A stretch of DNA of 6,560 bases from an uncultured Lachnospiraceae bacterium (GCA_947564305.1 CANOBT010000252.1:1-6560), one strand, 5' to 3'; shown: positions 1-6,530, counted from the stretch's first letter. Translations and numbers: made by a program. The notes: generated by a model not told the origin, from the sequence alone.

Positions 1-66
1 TCAAGTGTTTTTGAGAAAAAAGTGGGTGATTTTTGAAAAATAGGTTCTGAAAGCCCCATGAAATAA

Positions 67-183
67 GGGCTGAAGATTCCGAGAAGTTATATTTATAAAG
101 GGGAGGATTCCCGCAGGGCATTCTTTGAGAAGATCATGGATATCCAGGGTATGATGGGAGGGGGACAGAAAGATGTATGCTAA
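67..183 (+). pseudogene. C-terminal remnant of a BceA-like ABC transporter ATPase
   Basis: This frame is open from just after a TAA at 64-66 and ends at TAA 181-183. The last ~30 residues (KGEDSRRAFFEKIMDIQGMM and a Gly-rich end) resemble the extreme C-terminus of BceA-like ATPases, where a charged stretch is followed by a FFEKI-type helix. Walker A, LSGGQ and Walker B are all absent, and the residues just after the stop do not look like the family, so the true homology probably begins near 88-97. The end overlaps the next gene's ATG (173) by 11 bases, the usual arrangement of translationally coupled BceA-BceB pairs. Whether the gene is truncated within the genome or only frameshifted just outside the window cannot be seen; the in-frame stop at 64 favours a broken gene. 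Confidence 0.6.
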
Positions 184-1552
184 GTTGTTCAGGGGAAATA
201 TCAGAAAGGCCCTGCGGGATTACCTTGTCTATTTTCTTACCCTTGTGGTCAGCAGTACGCTGTTTTTCGCATTCCTATCATTGACGAGCCGGTACAATGA
301 CATCCTGGGTGGTGACGGGAATTATTCGCTGGCATTATTCCAGGATACGATCCGGTATGCGGTGCTTGCAGTTTCTTTCATTTTTATCGTGTTGGTCCGG
401 TATATTAATAACCATATGCTGAGGCAGCGCAGCCGGGAATTTTCGGTATATATGATTCTTGGCATGGAGCAGAGGACTGTGGCGGGGCAGTTCTTCAGGG
501 AGACTTTCGTCATGGGGATGGCGGCGGTGCTGTCGGGATGTGTTTTTGGGACGGTGCTGTCGGGCGTCATGACGCTGTTTGTCATGAAGATGGTCGGCCG
601 CCCTGCCTCATTCCGGCTGGGGCTGTATCCGGACACCATGCTCATGACCTGTCTTTTCTTTGGGGCTGCATTTGTGCTGGTCGGGGCCTTCAATGCGCGC
701 CGGATCTGCAGGCTTAAGCTGATAGACCTGCTCAATGAGAAAAAAGCGGGCGAGGGGCAGGGAATGGGGAAGCGGAAGTATGTGTTTTCCTTTATCGTGG
801 CGCTGCTCTGCTTCGGGGTCGATGCCGTGGCGCTTTACAATTTTTCCGGCATGAATGGGGTTTATGCGGGGGATATTCCGGCAGAGGTCAGCAACCTTTA
901 TCAGGCAGTGGCAATCGCGGCGGCGGTCATCGGAATATTTGCGTTTTACCATGCGGTGCTGTTCGTGCTATCACTGATACGCCGTGGCGGGAAGTGGAAA
1001 AACCGCGGGATCAATTCCGTGCTGTTGGGCAGCCTGTTCCAGAAGATATCCTCCACAGCGAAGGTGCTTTCCATATCCACCCTTGCGGTCACGGTTTCGC
1101 TTGTGGCATTTGTCGTTTTTCCCACGTTGGCGGAAATCACAACAGGGTATCTGGAGTACCGTATGCCTTACCATGTGATGATTTACAATACCTACAGGTA
1201 TATAGATGAGATGGATGACATACCGCAGATTGATTTTTCTTTTGTCGGGGAGATCCTGCGGAGGCATGGCATCGAAATATCAGAGGAAGTGACCCAGGAG
1301 AGCTATTTTGTGTGGGAACGGGATTTCAACACGGTGGATACAAGAGAACACTGGCGTGACCTGCCGAGGCTGGCAATGGGGATTTCGGACTATAACAGGA
1401 TGAGGGAAATGGCAGGCTTCCCGCCTGTCCCGTTGGGTGAAAACGAATTCTTCATGCATCTTGATTATGAAATGGACATGGAGGAGATGGCGGGGAGCAT
1501 CCGGACAAAGGAGCTAGGACTGGATGACGGGACGCGGCTTGGCCTGGCATAA
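173..1552 (+). CDS. BceB-like FtsX-family ABC permease, truncated by frameshift
   Basis: This is a membrane permease of the FtsX/BceB type, the family that works with a BceA ATPase in peptide-antibiotic sensing and resistance or in lipid-cycle protection. The ORF gives 459 residues; the family is usually about 620-670. Visible parts in order: helix 1 at ~17-37 (YLVYFLTLVVSSTLFFAF), helix 2 at ~61-80, the FtsX-style loop RQRSREFSVYMILGM, helices at ~110-140 and ~153-175, two more at ~205-225 and ~240-268, helix 7 at ~297-320, then the start of the large extracellular domain. The reading frame ends at TAA 1550-1552 and the final three helices are missing. The start at 173 is supported by the upstream GGAGGGGG (155-162) and by the overlap with the ATPase remnant. 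Without the C-terminal helices it is probably nonfunctional. The gene is GC-rich compared with the hydrolase gene downstream. Confidence 0.8.
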   Translation: MYAKLFRGNIRKALRDYLVYFLTLVVSSTLFFAFLSLTSRYNDILGGDGNYSLALFQDTIRYAVLAVSFIFIVLVRYINNHMLRQRSREFSVYMILGMEQRTVAGQFFRETFVMGMAAVLSGCVFGTVLSGVMTLFVMKMVGRPASFRLGLYPDTMLMTCLFFGAAFVLVGAFNARRICRLKLIDLLNEKKAGEGQGMGKRKYVFSFIVALLCFGVDAVALYNFSGMNGVYAGDIPAEVSNLYQAVAIAAAVIGIFAFYHAVLFVLSLIRRGGKWKNRGINSVLLGSLFQKISSTAKVLSISTLAVTVSLVAFVVFPTLAEITTGYLEYRMPYHVMIYNTYRYIDEMDDIPQIDFSFVGEILRRHGIEISEEVTQESYFVWERDFNTVDTREHWRDLPRLAMGISDYNRMREMAGFPPVPLGENEFFMHLDYEMDMEEMAGSIRTKELGLDDGTRLGLA

Positions 1553-1705
1553 AAAATGGAGATATCCTGCTCACCTATATCGGGCTGCAGTCCATGGGGA
1601 AGCCGGCCTACGAATCCGTCCATGAGTTTGATGAAGCCGGCACATAGTGGGATTAGTGCGCCCTTTTATATGGACGGATGGAATCTGGCAGCATATTCCT
1701 CGCAA
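1553..1705 (+). pseudogene. Decayed 3' debris, possibly of the truncated permease
   Basis: Beyond the stop at 1550-1552 protein-like reading continues in shifted frames. One frame runs from about 1552 to TAG 1645-1647 (KNGDILLTYIGLQSMGKPAY...). Another continues from 1646 to TAA 1703-1705 (SGISAPFYMDGWNLAAYSSQ). Bases stay GC-rich here and turn AT-rich after about 1700. This fits a net frameshift near the A6 run at 1551-1556 plus a second lesion near 1645. I cannot match these residues to a specific part of BceB, so they could also belong to another broken gene. Confidence 0.35.
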
Positions 1706-1751
1706 TAACACAAGTATATTCGGCATTATCAAGGTGCATTTTCTACTTTTC

Positions 1752-1773
1752 GCCAATCTAATTGTAGATTGGC
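1752..1773. repeat. Perfect 9-bp inverted repeat (hairpin or operator)
   Basis: GCCAATCTA and TAGATTGGC are exact reverse complements separated by ATTG, giving a 9-bp stem with a 4-base loop. It lies about 70 bases before the hydrolase start, in the AT-rich noncoding stretch. Neither side carries a U-run, so it is not an ordinary intrinsic terminator. It may be a palindromic operator, an mRNA leader hairpin, or the terminal hairpin of a lost mobile element. Confidence 0.55.
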
Positions 1774-1840
1774 ATATAAATACAGTTAACTTCACAGATT
1801 CAGGTCAATAATATAAATCAGGATATGGAGAATTCAAAGG

Positions 1841-3583
1841 ATGAATGAAAAAGGTAAAAAGAGGTTTAAGTGGGAACTTGAGAAATTCGTTGTTACAAGG
1901 CTAAGGCCATTTCTGGAGCCACCATATATACACGATTATATAAGAGTTGAAAATATTTTTCTTGATGAGCAAAGTCGTTTTCAGTTTATGGACGATTGGT
2001 GGGAATGGAACGAGTATAGGTATAGAAAAAGCTGGGGAGAATTGGTTGATTTTCCCCAGTTAACAAACCATGAAATTTGTCATGAAATGTTCTGGAATGC
2101 ATTTAGGGGGCGTTCGAAAATGTATATCCAGATACAGGATTTAAGGTTTGATGAAAATATATTTTCCAATAAGCCAGATAAAATTATAGATGGCAATAAA
2201 ATAAAAGGGGAAGATGAAAATGAAGTCATTACGCTTCAATGTTCGCTATTAACTTTACAGATGCTTGATTATGATATTATGCTTTTTAGAGCAATGAGCG
2301 ACATAGGGGACGATGAATATGGAAAGGCAGCCCAACAGCACTATCGACCATATCTTTTTAGTTATGTTGTAGAAGTTAATGAAGAAAAATATAAAAAATT
2401 GAAGGAACTACAGAAAAATCTTGTGGGATTAGAAAGATTATCGTTGGATGAGGAAGATGAACCATCTCCGTATCTGTGGCTGGCATGTACGTTCAATCCA
2501 GATATTAATGTTCCTCATATTGATCTTGATGGGTATGTTGTTCAAAGTGCTAGCAGTATAAATAAAATAAGGGCAGATCTCCATATAATTGAAGATGAAA
2601 AAACTCCTAGACAAATCATAAAAAGTATTTTAAAAGGATATAAACTACGCGGTTCCTGCTTCAAAGACGATGATTCGTTTATTAAATTGATTGAAAAAAA
2701 CCTTAAAAATAACCGTTTGTCAACTATTGATGTTTATAAGATTGGTAATGGTAATTGTGTTTTCGCACAGGGTATGGACAATGATGTGAGCTTTTTCTAT
2801 GACATAGGATTTAATTACAAACATCGACCACAGAAAATTGTTCCTGGAGTGAGCTATTCTTATATAGATACTATGAAGAGTATATATGCCCAAGATCCAT
2901 CTTTTTTCATCCTATCACATTGGGATATGGATCATATAGCAGGAAGTGCTGCTGCGAGAAAAGAGTTTTTGGACAAAGACTGGTTTGCCCCAGACTGTTA
3001 TGATGCATGTGCGGATGCAAAGCGACTTGCTAAATATCTTGATTTGAAAAACCGTTTGTATCTGGCAAAGCGACCTTCAAAAGATAGAACATTGTCAGGT
3101 CGTTTGATTGGCCATCAAATTAATATTAATAGTACTACTTCGCCATCCGAGACATTGGCAATTTACAGGCTATATATGGGCGAGAAGGAGACATGTGATA
3201 GAAGTTATCCCAACTGTGAAGGTATCGTTATTGAATACATGGATGTAGCGAAAGAGAAAAACGTGCTGATGATGGGTGATGTTAATTATGCATCATTTAA
3301 TAAAGCCAGATTTGTGAATGCGAATACATCATTTGCAGATACTCAAATTGATTATTTGATTGTACCGCATCATGGTTCGGAACATACAGCTTATAAGCAG
3401 ATAACAGATTCTAACAAAACTGCAAAAAAAGGGACTCAGGCGATTATTTGTTGTACAAATGAACCTACAAGTAATCGTCCAAATGTTAGCCATCGAGAAG
3501 AATTAGAGAAACGTTTTGGTGATAATGTGCGTATCACAGAGGAAGCTCCACCAAAAAATAACAGCATAAAGATAATCCTTTGA
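1841..3583 (+). CDS. ComEC-type MBL-fold hydrolase with unknown N-terminal domain
   Basis: The 580-residue product has no signal peptide or membrane segment, so it is probably cytosolic. From ~295 on it is a metallo-beta-lactamase fold of the ComEC/Rec2-like group. It opens with IDVYKIGNGNCVFAQ, in the place of the usual 'vGqGDa' strand. The metal motif SHWDMDHIAG follows (His360, Asp362, Asp364, His365; HxDxDH as in ComEC), then NCEGIVI (from Asn458, like the ComEC NxxSLVL strand), MMGDVN with Asp480, and PHHGSEH with His510/His511. The metal-binding set looks complete, so an active hydrolase is expected, perhaps a nuclease or phosphodiesterase; the substrate is not shown. Residues 1-~290 (aromatic and acidic, e.g. 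MDDWWEWNEYRYRKSWGE) match no family I know. The start is the first ATG after an in-frame TAA at 1814; GGAG at 1827-1830 is 10 bases upstream and AAAGG touches the ATG. A weak promoter may lie at TTCACA (1791) and TATAAA (1812). Low G+C relative to the left module suggests acquisition. Confidence 0.85.
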   Translation: MNEKGKKRFKWELEKFVVTRLRPFLEPPYIHDYIRVENIFLDEQSRFQFMDDWWEWNEYRYRKSWGELVDFPQLTNHEICHEMFWNAFRGRSKMYIQIQDLRFDENIFSNKPDKIIDGNKIKGEDENEVITLQCSLLTLQMLDYDIMLFRAMSDIGDDEYGKAAQQHYRPYLFSYVVEVNEEKYKKLKELQKNLVGLERLSLDEEDEPSPYLWLACTFNPDINVPHIDLDGYVVQSASSINKIRADLHIIEDEKTPRQIIKSILKGYKLRGSCFKDDDSFIKLIEKNLKNNRLSTIDVYKIGNGNCVFAQGMDNDVSFFYDIGFNYKHRPQKIVPGVSYSYIDTMKSIYAQDPSFFILSHWDMDHIAGSAAARKEFLDKDWFAPDCYDACADAKRLAKYLDLKNRLYLAKRPSKDRTLSGRLIGHQININSTTSPSETLAIYRLYMGEKETCDRSYPNCEGIVIEYMDVAKEKNVLMMGDVNYASFNKARFVNANTSFADTQIDYLIVPHHGSEHTAYKQITDSNKTAKKGTQAIICCTNEPTSNRPNVSHREELEKRFGDNVRITEEAPPKNNSIKIIL

Positions 3584-3655
3584 TAGTTAATAAGAGCTAT
3601 TGTTTTTAAATGATTTTTGAAAAGGAAGATATTTTTGAGATTGTATCTAAAATGT

Positions 3656-5557
3656 TCATATGTTTGTAATATGGTAATACCCCAGATAAATCAGGAATGT
3701 CAGCATAACGGCTGCCATTGCGGGCGTATAATGTAAAGGACTGTTTTCCGGAATATTCTGCATAAGGGCGGACTTGTATACCAGCGTACCGAAGACACAG
3801 TCTGCCAGTCCGAATAAAAATGGGATGCTGAAAAAAGCTGCTGCCTGCTGTTTGATGATCTTTTTGATCTTCTTATCCGTATAGCCCATTTTCCAAAGAA
3901 TCTCATAATCGGATTTCGAGTCGGTTACGGCTGAAACATTATTAAAGTAAAGGATGCTTCCGGTAGCGATGAAGAACAGCACCACAAGAAAGCCTATCAG
4001 CAGGAAGGTGGAGCTGCTCAGGGAAAATATTTCGTGTACCCTGTGCGATTTTCCCTGCAGGTATGGGCTTCCCGACAGATAGTCTGACAGAGCCTGAAAC
4101 AGAGCCTCGTTACCCTCAATGCATTTTCCGTTTATGCTGAGGATTTTCACTGCAGGACCGGATTGCCCTGCTATCGTATGATATAATTCGTCACTTATAA
4201 CTAAAGTACCGACGCTGTTTGCAAATGAAATGGGGTTATCCAATGTGACCGAAGTTACAATAACCGGTATTTTCTCATTGCCTATGAGCAATGGATAAAC
4301 ACTGTCTGCTTCATTATTGTCAGGCTCTGGTTGGTACTTGATCAAAATACACTCGTCTTTATTTAATGAGGCAAGATGTTCCGGCACCTTTGTACGTCCC
4401 TGCGTTTCCAGAAGGGCTTTATAAGCTGAAAACGGGACACATTCAAATCCTGCCTCCCGCAGAATTTTTTCGTTATTCGCATCCCCTTTGGAGGTTCCGA
4501 TGCCGTACTCCATAGGGAGCTGCTCCGCAGTGGAGGTGACCTTATAAATATCGGTCTGTAGGAATGTGACATTCGTATCTGATGAATATGTGCTTATGAT
4601 CTGTTTGATTGCAGCTATCTCGTTTTCATCTTCAATCCTGCATTCTATTTCCGATGGCGCCATACGGGATACCGCAGCTATTGGATAGTATAATGTCAAG
4701 GCCATAACGCTTGAAACTGTCAATGTTGCGGCTGACAATAATGTAAGCATGATCAATGTCCTGGAGTTTGAATGGATACGGTATATAAACCTGGGCGCGG
4801 TGATGATTTTTGTTTCCGTATAAAATTTTCGTTTGTTTTTCTTCCCTGCCTGTACCGCAAATGGAAGAAAGGATGCAATAAAAAGCACTGTTCCTGAAAG
4901 TATGAGTGTAAATGTCAGCATGGCAACAGGATAAAAACCGATGGCAGACGGAACTGCATGGAATTTTATCTTTTTTTCTGCACTCTTTTCATATCTCACT
5001 AAATCTATGAGTGAGGTTTTGAAAAGGAATTTGCTGTTGGACATGGCTAATACTATGACAATGGCGAAAATGAAGCCGGATGTTTTCATAATGGCATTCG
5101 GATTGAAAAAGGGTATTTCTGAGTTATTGACAGTCAGATCCAGTAATTGTGTAATGCCGAAGACAATTCCCTTATGGAAAAAGCCGCCCAAAAGTATCCC
5201 GGTGATAAAAGCACCAGTACAGGTGAGCAGGTTCTCTGTCATGAGCAGGGAGAGTATCGTGGATTTTCTGTATCCTAATAATGCGTAAATACCGAGTTCT
5301 TTTGTGCGGCGGCGCAGGAAGAAACGGTTTGAATATGACATATAGAAAACAACAAAAGCCATAAGGAATACGGAAATCGTGTTACACATCGTTTCAACTC
5401 GCCCGTCATTTGATATTTTTTCAAGCATGACTTTATTCATCGAGAATGAAGTGAAGGCAAAAAAGATTGTGATCACAAATGCTACGGATAGCAGATAGAG
5501 GGCATAAAACGAAAGATTATTTTTCAGATTTTTAAGTGCCAAAGATAAATTTTGCAT
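3656..5557 (-). CDS. Full-length BceB-like FtsX-family ABC permease
   Basis: The 633-residue product is a complete FtsX/BceB-type permease, of normal family length. Visible in order: helix 1 at ~17-37 (ALYLLSVAFVITIFFAF), helix 2 at ~60-78, the loop RRRTKELGIYALLGYRKST, helices at ~103-130 and ~155-175, one long hydrophobic stretch at ~205-237 where relatives usually have two helices, and helix 7 at ~270-295. An extracellular domain of roughly 200 residues follows, then three C-terminal helices (~513-540, ~572-597, ~610-630). Such permeases bind the peptide-antibiotic or lipid-complex substrate through the extracellular domain and signal to a BceS-like kinase; no kinase is in the window. It sits 13 bases after the stop of the truncated ATPase, with AGGAGGGG overlapping that stop, so the two were an operon. 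The partner ATPase has lost its N-terminal half, so activity would need another ATPase. It is convergent with the hydrolase gene. Confidence 0.85.
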   Translation of the reverse strand: MQNLSLALKNLKNNLSFYALYLLSVAFVITIFFAFTSFSMNKVMLEKISNDGRVETMCNTISVFLMAFVVFYMSYSNRFFLRRRTKELGIYALLGYRKSTILSLLMTENLLTCTGAFITGILLGGFFHKGIVFGITQLLDLTVNNSEIPFFNPNAIMKTSGFIFAIVIVLAMSNSKFLFKTSLIDLVRYEKSAEKKIKFHAVPSAIGFYPVAMLTFTLILSGTVLFIASFLPFAVQAGKKNKRKFYTETKIITAPRFIYRIHSNSRTLIMLTLLSAATLTVSSVMALTLYYPIAAVSRMAPSEIECRIEDENEIAAIKQIISTYSSDTNVTFLQTDIYKVTSTAEQLPMEYGIGTSKGDANNEKILREAGFECVPFSAYKALLETQGRTKVPEHLASLNKDECILIKYQPEPDNNEADSVYPLLIGNEKIPVIVTSVTLDNPISFANSVGTLVISDELYHTIAGQSGPAVKILSINGKCIEGNEALFQALSDYLSGSPYLQGKSHRVHEIFSLSSSTFLLIGFLVVLFFIATGSILYFNNVSAVTDSKSDYEILWKMGYTDKKIKKIIKQQAAAFFSIPFLFGLADCVFGTLVYKSALMQNIPENSPLHYTPAMAAVMLTFLIYLGYYHITNI

Positions 5558-5564
5558 GTCTCAT

Positions 5565-5572
5565 CCCCTCCT
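5565..5572 (-). promoter_or_regulatory. Ribosome binding site of the minus-strand permease
   Basis: On the minus strand AGGAGGGG lies 7 bases before the ATG at 5557 and overlaps the ATPase stop TAG (5573-5571). This fixes the permease start and indicates coupled translation. Confidence 0.8.
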
Positions 5573-5948
5573 ATCTTTCTGTGTCTAATTTTGCCACTTC
5601 CTGTGCGATGGATTCATAGAATGTACGCCGGTCATCATTCTGCTTGAACAGCTCCCGTATAATACACCCGTCTTTAAAAATCAAAATACGGTCAGCGAAA
5701 CTTGCGGCATATGCATCATGCGTAACCATCAATATAGTGGTATTCAGAGCTTCATTGGATTCTTTTAAGGTGTTTAATAAATCTGTCGCAGAATTGGAAT
5801 CCAATGCTCCTGTCGGTTCGTCAGCAAACAAAATACTTGGTCGCTTAACAATGGCCCTTAAAGCCGAAGCTCGCTGTCTCTGCCCACCCGAAAGCTTGTT
5901 TGGATATTTATTAAGCTGTGAATCAATGCCAAATGTTTCCGCCAGACT
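5571..5948 (-). pseudogene. BceA-like ABC ATPase, N-terminal half deleted
   Basis: The minus-strand frame gives 125 residues from an in-frame TAG (5951-5949) to TAG 5573-5571, against ~250 for an intact BceA-like ATPase. Retained, numbered from the first remaining residue: the signature LSGGQRQR (19-26), Walker B ILFADEP (39-45), the D-loop GALDS and the switch His in THD (76-78). It ends with ELFKQNDDRRTFYESIAQEV, the typical C-terminal tail. Walker A and the Q-loop are missing and there is no plausible start codon before the signature, so it cannot bind ATP normally. Homology begins almost immediately after the stop (SLAETFGIDSQLNKYP), which places the break at about 5949. The original promoter must have been lost with the 5' half. 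It is a paralogue of the remnant at the left end, not a copy. Confidence 0.85.
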
Positions 5949-5953
5949 CTAAT

Positions 5954-6052
5954 TTTAGTAGCATTTACATACTACGCATTCATTATGCCGGAGTGTGGCT
6001 TGCCGTCAGTGCTATTTTCTTAATTGAAGCAGCAATAGTTCATAAACTATAA
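5954..6052 (+). pseudogene. C-terminal helix remnant of an unknown membrane protein
   Basis: A plus-strand frame with no start codon ends at TAA 6050-6052 and reads a strongly hydrophobic helix (YAGVWLAVSAIFLIEAAI) followed by a short basic tail, VHKL. This looks like the last transmembrane segment of a real protein whose 5' part has been deleted. It begins exactly where ATPase homology on the other strand ends, so the two fragments were joined by rearrangement. I cannot name the family. It may simply be a chance hydrophobic frame. Confidence 0.35.
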
Positions 6053-6069
6053 ACAATGCAAAAGCTAAC

Positions 6070-6099
6070 CGCCGCTATGGCATACCGCCATATGCGGCG
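6070..6099. repeat. GC-rich imperfect hairpin
   Basis: CGCCGCTATGGC can pair with GCCATATGCGGCG across the loop ATACC, giving a 12-bp stem with one bulged T (6093). It starts 17 bases after the stop of the membrane-helix remnant and has no T-run, so a simple intrinsic terminator is unlikely. It may be an mRNA processing or attenuation hairpin between two genes of a lost operon. Confidence 0.5.
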
Positions 6100-6135
6100 A
6101 CCTGCCTGTTGGAAAGCGGGGGAAACAGAGTTAAT

Positions 6136-6192
6136 ATGCTTACACGGCGGTTTGCGTTTGTGCTTATAGTCGTTTCGTGCAATGGGATTTGA
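6136..6192 (+). pseudogene. Possible 5' start of a lost membrane or secreted protein
   Basis: From ATG 6136 the frame reads MLTRRFAFVLIVVSCNGI and stops at 6190-6192. Two arginines followed by a hydrophobic run look like a signal peptide or first membrane helix. GGGGG (6118-6122) lies 13 bases upstream, far for a binding site. The frame dies close to where the transposase fragment begins, which would fit interruption by that insertion. The fragment is very short and may not be a gene. Confidence 0.22.
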
Positions 6193-6206
6193 TAGGATAC
6201 CCCATA

Positions 6207-6359
6207 ATCCGATATAATTTATTGAGTGAGGGAAGCTTTGCAGTGCAAAAGGCAAGACATAATTTGAAGTTCAGAAGAGGATTAGAGGCAGCTGAGCAGC
6301 AATGCCTCTTATCGTCAACTGTATTAAATCTGAAAAGGATGATAAAGGCCATGGCATAG
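6207..6359 (+). pseudogene. 3' remnant of an IS1182-like transposase
   Basis: The frame ending at TAG 6357-6359 reads RYNLLSEGSFAVQKARHNL, then RRGLEAAEQQCLLS and LNLKRMIKAMA. This matches the end of DDE transposases of the IS1182 kind: the EG(S/T)FA motif carries the catalytic Glu (codon 6228-6230), followed by a basic R-RGL block and a final LNLKRM-KA helix. Only ~50 of some 450-500 residues remain, so it is inactive. In-frame reading goes back to a TAA at 6132, but similarity seems to start only around 6200. The exact IS family is my recollection of the motif and should be treated as probable. Confidence 0.65.
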
Positions 6360-6376
6360 ATAACCATGACCTTTTT
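6345..6376 (+). terminator. Intrinsic terminator at the transposase end
   Basis: AAGGCCATGG (6345-6354) pairs with CCATGACCTT (6364-6373) with one mismatch, across a 9-base loop, and a run of five T (6372-6376) follows. It overlaps the transposase stop. It would end plus-strand transcription before the promoter at 6469. It could also be part of the insertion element's right end. Confidence 0.6.
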
Positions 6377-6448
6377 CTTTATTGGATTCCCATTTATTTT
6401 ACTAAATATATAGCGTTATATTCCAGAAGATTTCTAAATATAAGGGGT

Positions 6449-6475
6449 TTGTCAACCAGGTGAAAAAGTTGACAA
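6449..6475. promoter_or_regulatory. Inverted-repeat operator overlapping the -35 box
   Basis: TTGTCAAC (6449-6456) and GTTGACAA (6468-6475) are perfect reverse complements with 11 bases between them. The right arm contains the complete -35 hexamer, so a dimer bound here would block RNA polymerase. A second palindrome, AAACGTTT (6485-6492), lies between -35 and -10. Since the gene downstream begins like a TetR regulator, autorepression is the natural reading, but this is an inference. Confidence 0.5.
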
Positions 6476-6497
6476 TTTTCTTTAAAACGTTTATAAT
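6469..6497 (+). promoter_or_regulatory. Consensus sigma-A promoter
   Basis: TTGACA (6469-6474) and TATAAT (6492-6497) match the consensus exactly with the ideal 17-base spacing. Transcription would start near 6504, about 27 bases before the ATG at 6531. It is the strongest promoter in the window and drives the gene that leaves at the right edge. Confidence 0.85.
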
Positions 6498-6517
6498 TAA
6501 ACCGCGAGTTCAATTAT

Positions 6518-6524
6518 AAGGAGG
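6518..6524 (+). promoter_or_regulatory. Ribosome binding site, AAGGAGG
   Basis: A full-consensus AAGGAGG stands 6 bases before ATG 6531 and fixes this as the start of the gene at the right edge. Confidence 0.85.
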
Positions 6525-6530
6525 CAGACA

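Noticed and set aside
26..44. TGATTTTTGAAAA occurs here and again near 3610, as possible direct repeats around the cargo
   Set aside because: The match is low-complexity A/T sequence, and the copies do not sit at the inferred edges of the AT-rich segment.
52..71. AGCCC and GGGCT as a small hairpin near the left end
   Set aside because: The stem is only 5 bp with a 10-base loop and no T-run, so it is no better than chance.
608..952. Minus-strand open frames inside the left permease
   Set aside because: They lie opposite clear FtsX membrane helices in GC-rich sequence, where antisense frames stay open by chance.
1706..1809. Short open frame (about 34 codons) across the hairpin upstream of the hydrolase
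   Set aside because: It has no start codon with a binding site and runs through a perfect palindrome; it looks like chance.
1791..1817. TTCACA and TATAAA as a promoter for the hydrolase gene
   Set aside because: The spacing is only 15 bases and the AT-rich leader offers several equally poor alternatives, so it is mentioned with the gene but not listed as a feature.
2069..2083. HEICH (residues 77-81 of the hydrolase) matches the HExxH zinc-protease pattern
   Set aside because: The stricter rule for this motif wants an uncharged residue after the second His, but Glu follows here. No third ligand motif is seen and a five-residue pattern with three fixed positions arises easily by chance.
3584..3655. 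Bidirectional terminator between the convergent hydrolase and permease genes
   Set aside because: A T-run follows AATAAGAGCTATTG, but the only stem possible is 4 bp of A/T pairs, too weak to call.
5644..5952. Plus-strand open frame of about 100 codons opposite the ATPase
   Set aside because: It is antisense to well-conserved ABC motifs (LSGGQ, Walker B), has no ribosome binding site and resembles nothing; it is a shadow frame.
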